A DNA stretch of 64,000 nucleotides, from positions 248,001 through 312,000 of the forward strand of contig JAHVKF010000002.1 of assembly GCA_019800895.1 (NCBI GenBank). Direction: 5' to 3'. The notes beneath the pieces are model-generated. The model had not been told where the DNA came from. It made no database searches and was given only the letters and a program-made list of their open reading frames with translations. The translations under genes and the position numbers were made by a program. This DNA comes from Halomonas denitrificans (lineage in GTDB: Bacteria; Pseudomonadota; Gammaproteobacteria; Xanthomonadales; Wenzhouxiangellaceae). Of this stretch, positions 9,226 through 17,113 are shown piece by piece; within the stretch, counting starts at the first letter, position 1, and every line of letters starts with the position of its first letter.

Positions 9226-9600
9226 CTAGATGAATAGCGCAAAGACGCGAAGGCGCGAAGGTGCGAAGAGAAACGCTACAGCACGGACGTGTGAAAGTTA
9301 CTGGGCCCCGGGTCAAGCCCGGGGCGACAGGGGTTGAGCACATTAAGGGTTCAGATCCTGTCGTCCCGCACCTGATGCGGGACCCAGTGTCTTTGTCGTT
9401 TTCAGAAAATCGCTTTTCTCTTAGCGCCTTTGCGTCTTCGCGCTACTCATCTTAAGAACAGAACCAAAGACACTGGGTCCCAAATGGAGTTTGGGACGAC
9501 GGCGGGATGAACGTCGCTGGGCCCCGAACCGAGTGGCGAAGTTCGAGCTCGCTGAGCTGCCAAGCAGCGAGGCAATCGGGTGCAGGACGAGGGGCGGTCT
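9226..9600. repeat. Cluster of composite palindromic repeats
   Basis: The gap 9191-9758 contains no gene. From 9226 there is a cgcgaag run, a palindrome 'ctgggccccgggtcaagcccggggcgacag', the same type inverted (9361-9394), a cttcgcg run (9417-9450), and 'cactgggtcccaaatggagtttgggacgacgg' (9470-9502). A longer loop version at about 9517-9593 carries the 'gagctcgctgagctg' core found in four other places in this window. Confidence 0.8.
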
Positions 9601-9695
9601 CCGACCTGCCCCTGGAAGGTGACCTCAAGTTCCCTCGGCCATTCCAGTTCGAACACGGGCCGAACGACATCACGGACGATCAAGACGAAACAGAA

Positions 9696-9718
9696 ACGGC
9701 GCCCGGTCCGGGCGCCGT
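9696..9718 (-). terminator. Rho-independent-type hairpin after the exported protein gene
   Basis: ACGGCGCCCGG pairs perfectly with CCGGGCGCCGT over 11 bp around a single-base centre, followed on the minus strand by TTCTGTTTCG. It lies 40 bases beyond the stop of the minus-strand gene at 9759. Confidence 0.7.
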
Positions 9719-9758
9719 CTTGCAGTCACTCGCGGTCTGCTCTGGTTACCGATTCAGC

Positions 9759-10634
9759 TCATGACCGCGAGCAGCTGATCTGCATGTCTCCATTGGGGAG
9801 CTCTCTCCACGTGCACCCCCCGCCAGGTCGCTCTGAAAGGCCCACGGCCCGGATGAAGTCGATAATCGCATCACGCACATCCTGGCCGGCGAACACATAG
9901 TCCCCGACGATCGTAGCGACAAGAACCGGGTTCAAGGTCGAATCGACGTCGATGTCGATCGTATTTCCGTCCTCGTCGACCAGATGCACATCCGACCACG
10001 AACCGTCCGGATGGTAGACCGCGTTGATGTTCGAGCCATCGGGGTACTGCACCCGGATGGACAGGGGCACCACCCGAATGGTCTCGTTCGCGCCCGACTG
10101 ACCGCTGATCACCTCGAGAATATTGACTCCGGCACTCGCTCCAACGGATTCGCGCGTCGGGATCATTCCAGCTGCGTGGATGGACGCCGTGACCCCGAAG
10201 AAGAAGGAGTTCCCCAACCGACCGTTCCTGATCGCGAAGATCGCGGACGGATAGGCCGGCACTCCTGCATACGCATTCACCGTTGCCGCATCCAGCGTCG
10301 CAAACGTAAATTGCGATTTTTCGAGAGCGTCGCGGAACGCGTTCTGCTCCTGCGGCGTAAGCTGCGCTTCGATTACGTGGGTCATCCTCACCAGGCCGGT
10401 ACCGAAATCCTCCAGGGTCGAAAATCGGTTGAATTTCCGGGTCTGCAGGGACTCTGGATTCGAAACGAAAACCAGCCCGTCACCCCCGCTGGTGTTCACC
10501 GCCTCGACCTGGAAGTCGTTGGTCTCCTGGCACTCCGTGCAGATTTTCCACCAAGCTGGATCGGCGAACGAGGAACTCGTCCAGAGCAAGAGCAGAATGA
10601 ACAGCGAGTTGAGTGGTAAATTTCTGATTGACAC
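9759..10634 (-). CDS. Hypothetical exported protein
   Basis: I place the start at a GTG (10634) because GGGAGG lies seven bases upstream and the first 24 residues then make a standard signal peptide (SIRNLPLNSLFILLLLW, cleavage near SSFA-DP). This gives 291 residues. Starting at 10841 would instead put about 70 unrelated residues ahead of it. The mature protein has a Cys pair early (CTEC, about residues 33-36) and another near the C-terminus (GGGCTWRE...SCSRS), which could pair by disulphide. I recognise no family. The body alternates strands and turns with 'HPDGSWSDVHLVDEDG' and a 'DVDSTLNP' stretch. It is a single gene with its own terminator. Confidence 0.7.
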   Translation of the reverse strand: MSIRNLPLNSLFILLLLWTSSSFADPAWWKICTECQETNDFQVEAVNTSGGDGLVFVSNPESLQTRKFNRFSTLEDFGTGLVRMTHVIEAQLTPQEQNAFRDALEKSQFTFATLDAATVNAYAGVPAYPSAIFAIRNGRLGNSFFFGVTASIHAAGMIPTRESVGASAGVNILEVISGQSGANETIRVVPLSIRVQYPDGSNINAVYHPDGSWSDVHLVDEDGNTIDIDVDSTLNPVLVATIVGDYVFAGQDVRDAIIDFIRAVGLSERPGGGCTWRELPNGDMQISCSRS

Positions 10635-10904
10635 AAAAGCCTCCCTACCATTAGTGAAATCTTCAACCAAGACCTTCGCCTCATCGCTGAGCACCAGGTC
10701 GCCAACACATGGATAGAATTCAGCCCCAGAAGCGCCAACTCTCCCGAGGAACTGAACCTGCGAAGTTATTTTCCACATTTGGCATCGCAAAGTCAGTAGG
10801 AAAACGACCCGAGTTCCTGTAGGAAATCTCCTGATGCCCAATGCCGATTCAAGCGGACGCTCGCAACGCCTTTTTGTTCAGAACGACGGAGACTGGTTGA
10901 ACGA

Positions 10905-11820
10905 ACACCCGGAAGTCGCTGGGTCCCGCATCAGGTGCGGGACGACGGGAAGGGGTGGCCGAAGGGACCGTGGCTAGGGCGCGGAACGAGTTGCAGCCGG
11001 GAGTACGGCGACCCCACAGCGCCACTGCCCCCTCGCCCCGGGCGGAGCGAAGCGACGGCCTGTACTGAACTCGATTCAGTAACCGGGGTCCAGTGACTTT
11101 CCAGCACGCGCTGTTCTTTGCGTTTTTTTTGCTCCTTCTCCGCTTCGCGCCCATCATCTAAGGGACCGAAACTAAAGTCGCTGGGTCCCGGCTCTTCGCT
11201 GCGCTACGGCCGGGATGACGGAGAAAGGGGAAGTCGCTGGGTGCCGGATCGGGATCGGGACGACGGAACCTCGGTGGCGCCCCCTCCCCGTCGCCCCGGG
11301 CGGAGCGAAGCGACGGCCTGTGCTGAACTCGATTCAGCAACCCGGGGTCCAGTGACTTTTCTGGCCCTCTCGTTCGGTTTTCTCTTCGCGCCTTTGCGTC
11401 TTCGCGCCCATCATCTAATGAACAGAACCAAAGACACTAGGTCCCAAACCGAGCGGCATCATCGCGAGCTCGCTGAGCTGCGAAGTAGCGATGCCATCGA
11501 GTTTGGGACGACGGCGGGTGGAAGTCACTGGATCCCGGGTCAAGCGCGGGATGATAGAACGTGGGGTGCGGGACGGCGGCGGAGGGGAAGTCGCTGGGTC
11601 CCGGCTCTTCGGCCGGGATGACAGAGATTGTGGCAGTTCCCTCCCGTATGCTTTTCCTCTGCGGCTCCACGTCTCTGCGAGAGAACGCTCTTGGGGTTCC
11701 GCCTTATCAAGTCCTTCGGTTCTCTTTGCGTTTCTTCGCCTCTTCGCGCCTTCGCGTTAATCCTCTAAAGATCGAAACCAAAGACACTGGATCCCAGATC
11801 AAGTCCGGGATGACAGGAAA
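10905..11820. repeat. Large intergenic cluster of modular palindromes
   Basis: The interval 10635-11893 has no supportable gene. It contains at least seven palindromes ending in GTCCC/GGGACGACGG or close variants. Two direct copies of a longer loop version lie at 11034-11100 and 11292-11360; both carry 'gcggagcgaagcgacggcctgt' split with a ctgaactcgattcag palindrome. The copy at 11431-11514 has the 'gagctcgctgagctg' loop instead. Cttcgcg-type runs with a catcatcta end occur at about 11138-11160, 11385-11418 and 11733-11767. Confidence 0.8.
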
Positions 11821-11842
11821 AAAGGCAGACGCCCGGAACGAA

Positions 11843-11868
11843 AACGGCCCGGACTATGCCGGGCCGTT
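11843..11868 (-). terminator. Terminator downstream of gap
   Basis: AACGGCCCGG and CCGGGCCGTT form a perfect 10-bp stem with a six-base loop. On the minus strand it is followed by TTCGTTCC. It begins 26 bases beyond the gap stop codon. Confidence 0.75.
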
Positions 11869-11893
11869 TCGGAACTTGCGCTGAACTGCTCGA

Positions 11894-12901
11894 TCAGTTC
11901 GTCTTCGAGATTGCGAGCGCGGTGTCGAGCATGCGGTTCGAGAAGCCCCACTCGTTGTCGTACCAGCTGAGCACCTTGACCAGCTTGCCGCTGACCTTGG
12001 TGAGCGTGGCGTCGAAGACCGAGGAGTGCGGGTTGTGGTTGAAGTCGACGGAGACCAGCGGGTCGACGTTGTAGCCCAGGATGCCCTTGAGCTCGCCCTC
12101 GGCCGCGGCCTTGACGGTTTCGTTGACTTCCTCGACGGTGGTCTCGCGGCTGGCCACGAAGCTCAGGTCGACGACCGAGACATTGATCGTCGGCACGCGC
12201 ATGGCGAAGCCGTCGAGGCGGCCGTCGAGCTCCGGCAGGACCAGGCCGACGGCGGCGGCCGCGCCGGTCTTGGTCGGGATCTGGCTCATGGTCGCGGAGC
12301 GGGCGCGGCGCAGGTCCTTGTGGAAGACGTCGGTCAGCACCTGGTCGTTGGTGTAGGCGTGGATCGTCGTCATCAGGCCGGTCTCGAGGCCGATCTTCTC
12401 GTGCAGCGGCTTGACCAGCGGGGCCAGGCAGTTGGTGGTGCAGCTGGCGTTGGAGACGACGTCGTCGCCGTCCTTGAGAATGCCGTGGTTCACCCCGTAG
12501 ACGATCGTCGGCAGGTCCTTGCCGGCCGGGGCGGAGATCACGACCTTGCGCGCGCCCGCCTGCAGGTGGGCCGAGGCCTTGTCCTTGCTGGCGAAGAAGC
12601 CGGTCGATTCCAGCACCACGTCGACGCCCATCTCGCCCCAGGGCAGCTTGCTCGGGTCGCGCTCGGCCAGCACCTTGATCCGGTCGCCGTTGACCACCAG
12701 CGCGTCGCCTTCGACCTTGACCTCGGCGTTGAACGGGCCGTGCGCGGTGTCGTAGCGGGTCAGGTGGGCATTCGTCTCGGCGTCGCCCAGGTCGTTGATC
12801 GCGACGATCTGGATCTCGTCGGTGCGGCCCGACTCGTAGAGTGCGCGCAGCACGTTGCGGCCGATGCGGCCGTAGCCGTTGATGGCAACCTTGATGGTCA
12901 T
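11894..12901 (-). CDS. gap: Type I glyceraldehyde-3-phosphate dehydrogenase
   Basis: This enzyme oxidises and phosphorylates glyceraldehyde 3-phosphate to 1,3-bisphosphoglycerate with NAD, the step before Pgk. The protein is 335 residues, normal for the bacterial type I enzyme. The N-terminal nucleotide-binding NGYGRIGR is at residues 8-15, the active-site SNASCTTNC places the catalytic Cys at 154, and the downstream HAYTNDQ provides the catalytic His. The conserved C-terminal '[12 protein letters not shown]' is present. A GGAG sequence precedes the ATG at 12901. NAD preference is the family default (Asp near residue 37). It is monocistronic, with a strong hairpin terminator and repeats on both sides. 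Confidence 0.97.
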   Translation of the reverse strand: MTIKVAINGYGRIGRNVLRALYESGRTDEIQIVAINDLGDAETNAHLTRYDTAHGPFNAEVKVEGDALVVNGDRIKVLAERDPSKLPWGEMGVDVVLESTGFFASKDKASAHLQAGARKVVISAPAGKDLPTIVYGVNHGILKDGDDVVSNASCTTNCLAPLVKPLHEKIGLETGLMTTIHAYTNDQVLTDVFHKDLRRARSATMSQIPTKTGAAAAVGLVLPELDGRLDGFAMRVPTINVSVVDLSFVASRETTVEEVNETVKAAAEGELKGILGYNVDPLVSVDFNHNPHSSVFDATLTKVSGKLVKVLSWYDNEWGFSNRMLDTALAISKTN

Positions 12902-13049
12902 TGGGGGTCTCCGGGAAGCGGTAAGTGAGGAATCCGGCGTAGCATTTTACCGGCTCGGGGGCGGCCGGGTGGCCCCGGGGCCGGACTGCGGCTGGCGGAT
13001 GCCGGCGTCGGGGTACGGATCTTGCGTCGGAGGCGGCGAACGCAGCTTC

Positions 13050-13440
13050 AAACGCGTTTTCTCGCAGAGACGCCGGGGCGCGGAGGAAAGGCGGAAACCC
13101 GGACCCGTAAAATCGCTGGATCCCGGCTCAAGGCCGGGACGACGGGGGCGGGGAAGACACTGGGTCCCAAACCGAGCGGCATCATCGCGAGCTCGCTGAG
13201 CTGCGAAGCAGCGATGCCATCGAGTTTGGGACGACGGCGGGGTGGAAGTCGCTGGATCCCGCATCAAGTGCGGGACGACGGGGATGAAGCCTGTGGGAGC
13301 CTGCCTGCAGGCGAATGGACTGTCCTGCGCAAAGTTCGCGGGCAAGGCCCGCTCCCACAGACAGGTTGTTTCCCGCTTTCGCCTTCCCTCTGCGCCTTCG
13401 CGTCTTCGCGAGAGAACGCTTTTCGCCTTTCGCTTTCCGG
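13050..13440. repeat. Repeat cluster with REPIN and modular palindromes
   Basis: The gap 12902-13456 has no gene. It holds a ttctcgcagag-type run (13060-13090), palindromes at about 13113-13143 and 13250-13281, the long-loop form at 13155-13237, and at 13291-13362 a REPIN: 'ctgtgggagcctgcctgcag' facing 'cgggcaaggcccgctcccac'. A cttcgcg/cttcgcgagagaacg run follows at 13380-13415. Confidence 0.8.
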
Positions 13441-13456
13441 CTCTACTGCGCCAGGC

Positions 13457-14827
13457 TCATTCGCCGTCGAACACGACCAGGTAGGCCACGCCCCGGCGGC
13501 GGATTTCCAGGGCGAGTTCCTCGTCGCGGCCGATCGGGAACATTCGCCGGAATTCGCCGAGGTTGCGGACCACTTCGCGATTCACGGCGACGATCAGGTC
13601 GCCTTCGCGCAGGCCGGCGCGCCAGGCCGGGGTGTTGCGGCGGACGTCCTCGACGACCACGCCGCGCACGCGGACACGCTCGGGCACGCGGACCAGCGCC
13701 ACGCCGTCGAGGCGGTCGTCGAGGCGCTGGCCGGAGATGCGCGCGTCCAGGTCCTCGACGATGGCCAGGCGCGTGCTGCGCTCGCGGCCGTTGCGCCAGA
13801 AGTCCAGCACCACTGTGCGGCCCACGCCCAGCAGGCCCTCGACGTTGCGCAGCACCTGCACGGAACCGATCGGACGCTGGTCCAGGCGCACGATCACGTC
13901 GCCGGGCTCCAGGCCGGCCTCGTCGGCGGCCGAGTCCTCGTCGACCCGGGTGACGACCACGCCGGTCACGTCGTCGGCATCGAGCGCCTCGCGCAGTTCG
14001 CTGGTGAAGTCCTGCACCTCGACGCCCAGGCTGCCGCGCCGCACCTCGCCGTATTCGATCAGCTGCTCCATCACGTACTCGGCGGTGCTGGCGGGGATGG
14101 CGAAGCCGATGCCCACGTTGCCGCCCGAGGGCGTGAAGATCGCGGTGTTGATGCCGACCAGCTCGCCTCGGAGGTTGATCAGCGCGCCGCCGGAATTGCC
14201 CGGGTTGATCGAGGCGTCGGTCTGGATGAAGTTCTGGTATTCGAGCCCGCGCAGGCCGCTGCGGCCGAGCGCGGAAACGATGCCCGAGGTCACGGTCTGG
14301 CCCAGGCCGAAGGGGTTGCCGACGGCGACCACGAAATCGCCGACGCGCAGCTGGTCGGAGTCGAACAGAGGCAGCTCGGACAGGTCGTCGGCCTCGACCC
14401 GCACCACGGCCAGGTCCGTGTCCTTGTCGGCGCCGATGAACTCGGCACGTAGTTCGCGGCCGTCGTTCAGGGTCACGGTGATGTCGTCGGCGTCGTCGAT
14501 GACGTGGTTGTTGGTCAGGATCAACCCGGCCTCGGCATCCACGACCACGCCCGAGCCGAGCGACCGCTGAACCCGTTCGCGCGGCACGCTGGGCATGTCG
14601 AAGAAGCGGCGGAAGAAGGGGTCGTTGAACAGGCGGCTCTGGCGCACCTGGACCCGCGTGGCCGTCGAGATATTGACCACCGCGGGGGTGACCTCGTCGA
14701 GGATCGGCGCCAGCGACGGCAGGGGCTCGCCGTCCACGGCGGCCGGCAGCGCAGCGCGCGCGGGCAGGCCGAACAGCACCAGTAGCAGGGCGGAAAGCAG
14801 GGCCGGCAGGCGGGCGTTGGAATGCAT
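13457..14827 (-). CDS. degQ: DegQ-family periplasmic serine endoprotease
   Basis: DegP/DegQ proteases degrade or hold misfolded proteins in the periplasm. Starting at ATG 14827 gives 456 residues, the DegQ size, with a signal peptide at about 1-25 (LLSALLLVLFGLPARA). The trypsin-like domain has a complete triad: His108 in NNHVI, Asp138 in DTDLAVV and Ser212 in GNSGGAL. Two PDZ domains follow (about residues 270-355 and 370-450). The conserved 'AVGNPFGLGQTVTSGIVS' stretch, here split by position 170-187, is intact. The frame continues 82 codons upstream of the chosen start without family similarity. The gene is divergent from an HNH endonuclease gene across a 199-bp gap. Assignment to DegQ rather than DegP or MucD rests mainly on length. 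Confidence 0.93.
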   Translation of the reverse strand: MHSNARLPALLSALLLVLFGLPARAALPAAVDGEPLPSLAPILDEVTPAVVNISTATRVQVRQSRLFNDPFFRRFFDMPSVPRERVQRSLGSGVVVDAEAGLILTNNHVIDDADDITVTLNDGRELRAEFIGADKDTDLAVVRVEADDLSELPLFDSDQLRVGDFVVAVGNPFGLGQTVTSGIVSALGRSGLRGLEYQNFIQTDASINPGNSGGALINLRGELVGINTAIFTPSGGNVGIGFAIPASTAEYVMEQLIEYGEVRRGSLGVEVQDFTSELREALDADDVTGVVVTRVDEDSAADEAGLEPGDVIVRLDQRPIGSVQVLRNVEGLLGVGRTVVLDFWRNGRERSTRLAIVEDLDARISGQRLDDRLDGVALVRVPERVRVRGVVVEDVRRNTPAWRAGLREGDLIVAVNREVVRNLGEFRRMFPIGRDEELALEIRRRGVAYLVVFDGE

Positions 14828-15026
14828 GTCGGGTCGGTCCTCGCGGATGGGTTCGTCTACGGCTCGAATCGGCAGCCTGCGTCCTTGGATACGGTCGGGC
14901 GCTTCGAGTTTCAACGAATCGTCATCGAACGGGGCTTGCAAATGTCCGCGGAATAAGGCAAATATAGCCACAGGCTTGTTCACGGTGCCACAACATGTGG
15001 TGGACACACGGAACGTTAGGCCCAAG

Positions 15027-15638
15027 ATGTTGAACCTCACGCAACAGGTTCTGAGGACCGACGTCGCGGGCATGCCGCTGGAGTGGATCGGCTATCAGGA
15101 TGCGGTCAAGCTGATCTGTCTCGAGCAGGTGAGCTATGCGCTCGGCTCGGTGCTGTACAAGCTCCACGGCGGCATCAACGCCATCACCGGCCGCCGCACC
15201 GAGATCCCGGTCAACGCCATCCTCGCCACCCACGGCGCCCACCCCGCCGGCAAGAACTTCTACCACCGCTACACCCCGCCGCTTTCGAACCGCGCGCTGT
15301 TCCGCCGCGACCAGAACCTCTGCCTGTACTGCGGCGACAAGTTTCCCGACTTCATGCTCTCGCGCGATCACGTGAAGCCGCTGGCCCAGAAGGGCGAGGA
15401 CACCTGGGCCAATGTCGTGACCGCGTGCAAGCGCTGCAACAACCACAAGGGCTCGCTGACACCGGAGCAGGCCGGGATGCAGCTGCTGGCCATCCCCTTC
15501 GTACCGACCCACGCCGAGTACGTCTACCTGCAGGGCCGCCGCATCCTGGCCGACCAGATGGACTTCCTCGTCCAGCATTTCCCCCGCAACAGCGTCCTGC
15601 GCCGCCGGCTCGAGGGCGGCGAAGCGCTGCTGGCCTGA
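15027..15638 (+). CDS. HNH endonuclease family protein
   Basis: The 203-residue protein has the two-cysteine zinc knuckle and HNH core: CLYCG (about residue 99), then LSRDHVKP with the catalytic-type His, then NVVTACKRCN, the second Cys pair. It ends in a conserved region (PTHAEYVYLQGR) typical of a widespread stand-alone HNH family of unknown substrate in proteobacteria and cyanobacteria. The family is commonly annotated as an endonuclease; the target is unknown. ATG 15027 gives the family's usual N-terminus 'MLNLTQQVLRTDVAGMPLEW'; a longer frame from 14595 overlaps degQ and is not supported. In the divergent gap with degQ, CCACA-ACA-TGTGG (14988-15000) is a small dyad that might be an operator. 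No methylase or toxin partner is beside it. Confidence 0.85.
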   Translation: MLNLTQQVLRTDVAGMPLEWIGYQDAVKLICLEQVSYALGSVLYKLHGGINAITGRRTEIPVNAILATHGAHPAGKNFYHRYTPPLSNRALFRRDQNLCLYCGDKFPDFMLSRDHVKPLAQKGEDTWANVVTACKRCNNHKGSLTPEQAGMQLLAIPFVPTHAEYVYLQGRRILADQMDFLVQHFPRNSVLRRRLEGGEALLA

Positions 15639-15649
15639 AGCCGGAACCG

Positions 15650-16115
15650 GAGAGGCGAAAGGCGAAAGGCAATTTCTCGCAGAGGCGCGGACCCGCAGGG
15701 GAAAAACCTGAAGCCAGAAACAGATCGTCTGTGGGAGCGGGCCTTGCCCGCGAACGTTGCTCAGGGCAATCCAATCGCCTGCAGGCAGGCTCCCACAGGC
15801 TTCATACCCGTCGTCCCGAACTCGATTTGGGACCCAGTGTCTTTCAACCGACGTCGTCCAAATCTCGATGGCCTCGCTGCTTCGCAGCTCAGCGAGCTCG
15901 CGATGATGCCGCTCGGTTTAGGACCCGGTGACTTCCACCCCGCCGTCGTCCCAAACTGGATTTGGGACCCAGTGACTTCCTCCCCGCCGTCGTCCCAAAC
16001 TTGATTTGGGACCCAGTGTCTTTGGTTTTGATCTTCCACTGATGGACGCGAAGCCGCGAAGAGAACGGAGAGATTCGGTGGAAAAGAAAAGTCGCTGGGC
16101 CCCGGCTCGGGGGCC
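15650..16115. repeat. Repeat cluster between HNH and acetyltransferase genes
   Basis: The gap 15639-16218 has no gene. A REPIN at 15729-15799 is the inverted counterpart of the one at 13291. A palindrome, partly overlapping, is at about 15808-15845; the long-loop form on the opposite strand is at 15851-15935. Two nearly identical copies of 'cgccgtcgtcccaaact...tttgggacccagtg' stand in tandem at 15951-15978 and 15988-16022. A cgcgaag run and another palindrome (16091-16124) complete the set. Confidence 0.8.
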
Positions 16116-16218
16116 GGGGCGACGAGACGGGGGGGGGATGACCCGCCCGTTGGAGGGCGCTTGCGCGTGAAGCTCTGGATCCGGCGATCGACCCTCGCGC
16201 GGCCCCGGCGGACCGGCG

Positions 16219-16707
16219 CTATCCGGCCAGCCGATCCAGCGCCGCCTGGTCGAGGCGGTAGACGGTCCATTCGGACTGCGGGCGGGCGCCGAGCGATCGA
16301 TAGAAGTCGATGGCGGTGCGGTTCCAGTCGAGCACGCTCCACTCCATCCGCGCGCAACCGCGTTCGTGGGCGATGCCGACCAGGTGGAGCAGCAGCGCCT
16401 TGCCGATGCCCTCGCCGCGCAGGGCCTCGCGCACGAACAGGTCCTCCAGGTAGAGCCCCGGCTTGCCGGTCCAGGTCGAGTAGTTGTGGAAGAACAGGGC
16501 GAAGCCGGCCGGCTCGCCCGCGTGTTCGGCGATGACCGCCTCGGCCTTCGGATCGGCTCCGAACAGGCCGTCGTGCAGCAGGTCGGGCGTGGCCTTGGCG
16601 GCGTCCGGCTCCTTCTCGTAGACGGCCAGCTCGCGGATCAATTCCAGCAGCAGCCCGATGTCGGCGGGGGTCGCGGCCCTCAGGGTGGTCGTTTGGGTGT
16701 CGGACAT
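16219..16707 (-). CDS. GNAT acetyltransferase, spermidine/diamine N-acetyltransferase-like
   Basis: This 162-residue protein has the GNAT fold: an N-terminal 'RAATPADIGLLLELIRELA', the 'FALFFHNYSTWTGKPGLYLEDLFV' region (quoted here in parts as FFHNYSTW and LYLEDLFV), the acetyl-CoA loop 'REALRGEGIGKALL' and the C-terminal 'WNRTAIDFYRSLGA'. The combination of the NYSTW and GLYLEDLFV segments matches the spermidine/spermine N-acetyltransferase (SSAT) branch, which acetylates polyamines or related amines such as thialysine. Start ATG 16707 is used because the alignment-like N-terminus begins there; an upstream start would add 23 residues. It lies divergent from tRNA-Arg and is probably monocistronic. 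Substrate is inferred from family resemblance. Confidence 0.88.
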   Translation of the reverse strand: MSDTQTTTLRAATPADIGLLLELIRELAVYEKEPDAAKATPDLLHDGLFGADPKAEAVIAEHAGEPAGFALFFHNYSTWTGKPGLYLEDLFVREALRGEGIGKALLLHLVGIAHERGCARMEWSVLDWNRTAIDFYRSLGARPQSEWTVYRLDQAALDRLAG

Positions 16708-16787
16708 GGCAGGAGCGCTCGGCGGGTCGAGCCGGCAGGATATCGCACGTGGACCTCGGTCCGATCTCGGGTACAATACGCGGCTAC

Positions 16788-16864
16788 GCGCCTGTAGCTC
16801 AGCTGGATAGAGTGCTGCCCTCCGAAGGCAGAGGTCGCAGGTTCGACTCCTGCCAGGCGCGCCA
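16788..16864 (+). tRNA. tRNA-Arg (anticodon CCG)
   Basis: A 77-base cloverleaf with a 7-bp acceptor stem (GCGCCTG with CAGGCGC), D-loop GCTCAGCTGGATAGAGT, anticodon stem CTGCC/GGCAG around CTCCGAA, T-arm GCAGGTTCGACTCCTGC and encoded CCA. Anticodon CCG reads CGG, arginine. A TACAAT sequence at about 16772-16777 may be its -10 box. Confidence 0.96.
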
Positions 16865-16872
16865 GACCCTGC

Positions 16873-16908
16873 AAGGCCACCGCCGGGCTTCCCGCGGTGG
16901 CCTTTTTC
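16873..16908 (+). terminator. Terminator after tRNA-Arg
   Basis: AAGGCCACCGC pairs with GCGGTGGCCTT around a short loop and is followed by a T-rich run (TTTTTCG). It starts nine bases after the tRNA. Confidence 0.85.
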
Positions 16909-16962
16909 GTTCTCCGATGCCGTTTGCTCCCGCGCATCCGGCGCCGCTACCCGGTGGCAGGC

Positions 16963-17096
16963 CTGTGGGAGTGAGCTTGCGAGCGAATCGATTCAACACC
17001 CCCTGGGCCCAGTCCCTTGGGCCTGTGTGTGCCTGCCTGCAGGCGAGGGCTCTGGCGACATTCTCGGCATTCGCTCGCAAGCTCGCTCCCACAGGG
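16963..17096. repeat. REPIN-like inverted REP pair
   Basis: 'ctgtgggagtgagcttgcg' at 16963 faces 'cgcaagctcgctcccacag' ending about 17096, with a second REP-like 'tgcctgcctgcaggcga' and an internal 'cctgggcccagtcccttggg' between them. It separates the tRNA terminator from the icd stop. Confidence 0.8.
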
Positions 17097-17113
17097 GAAT
17101 CTGGCCGCTGTGC

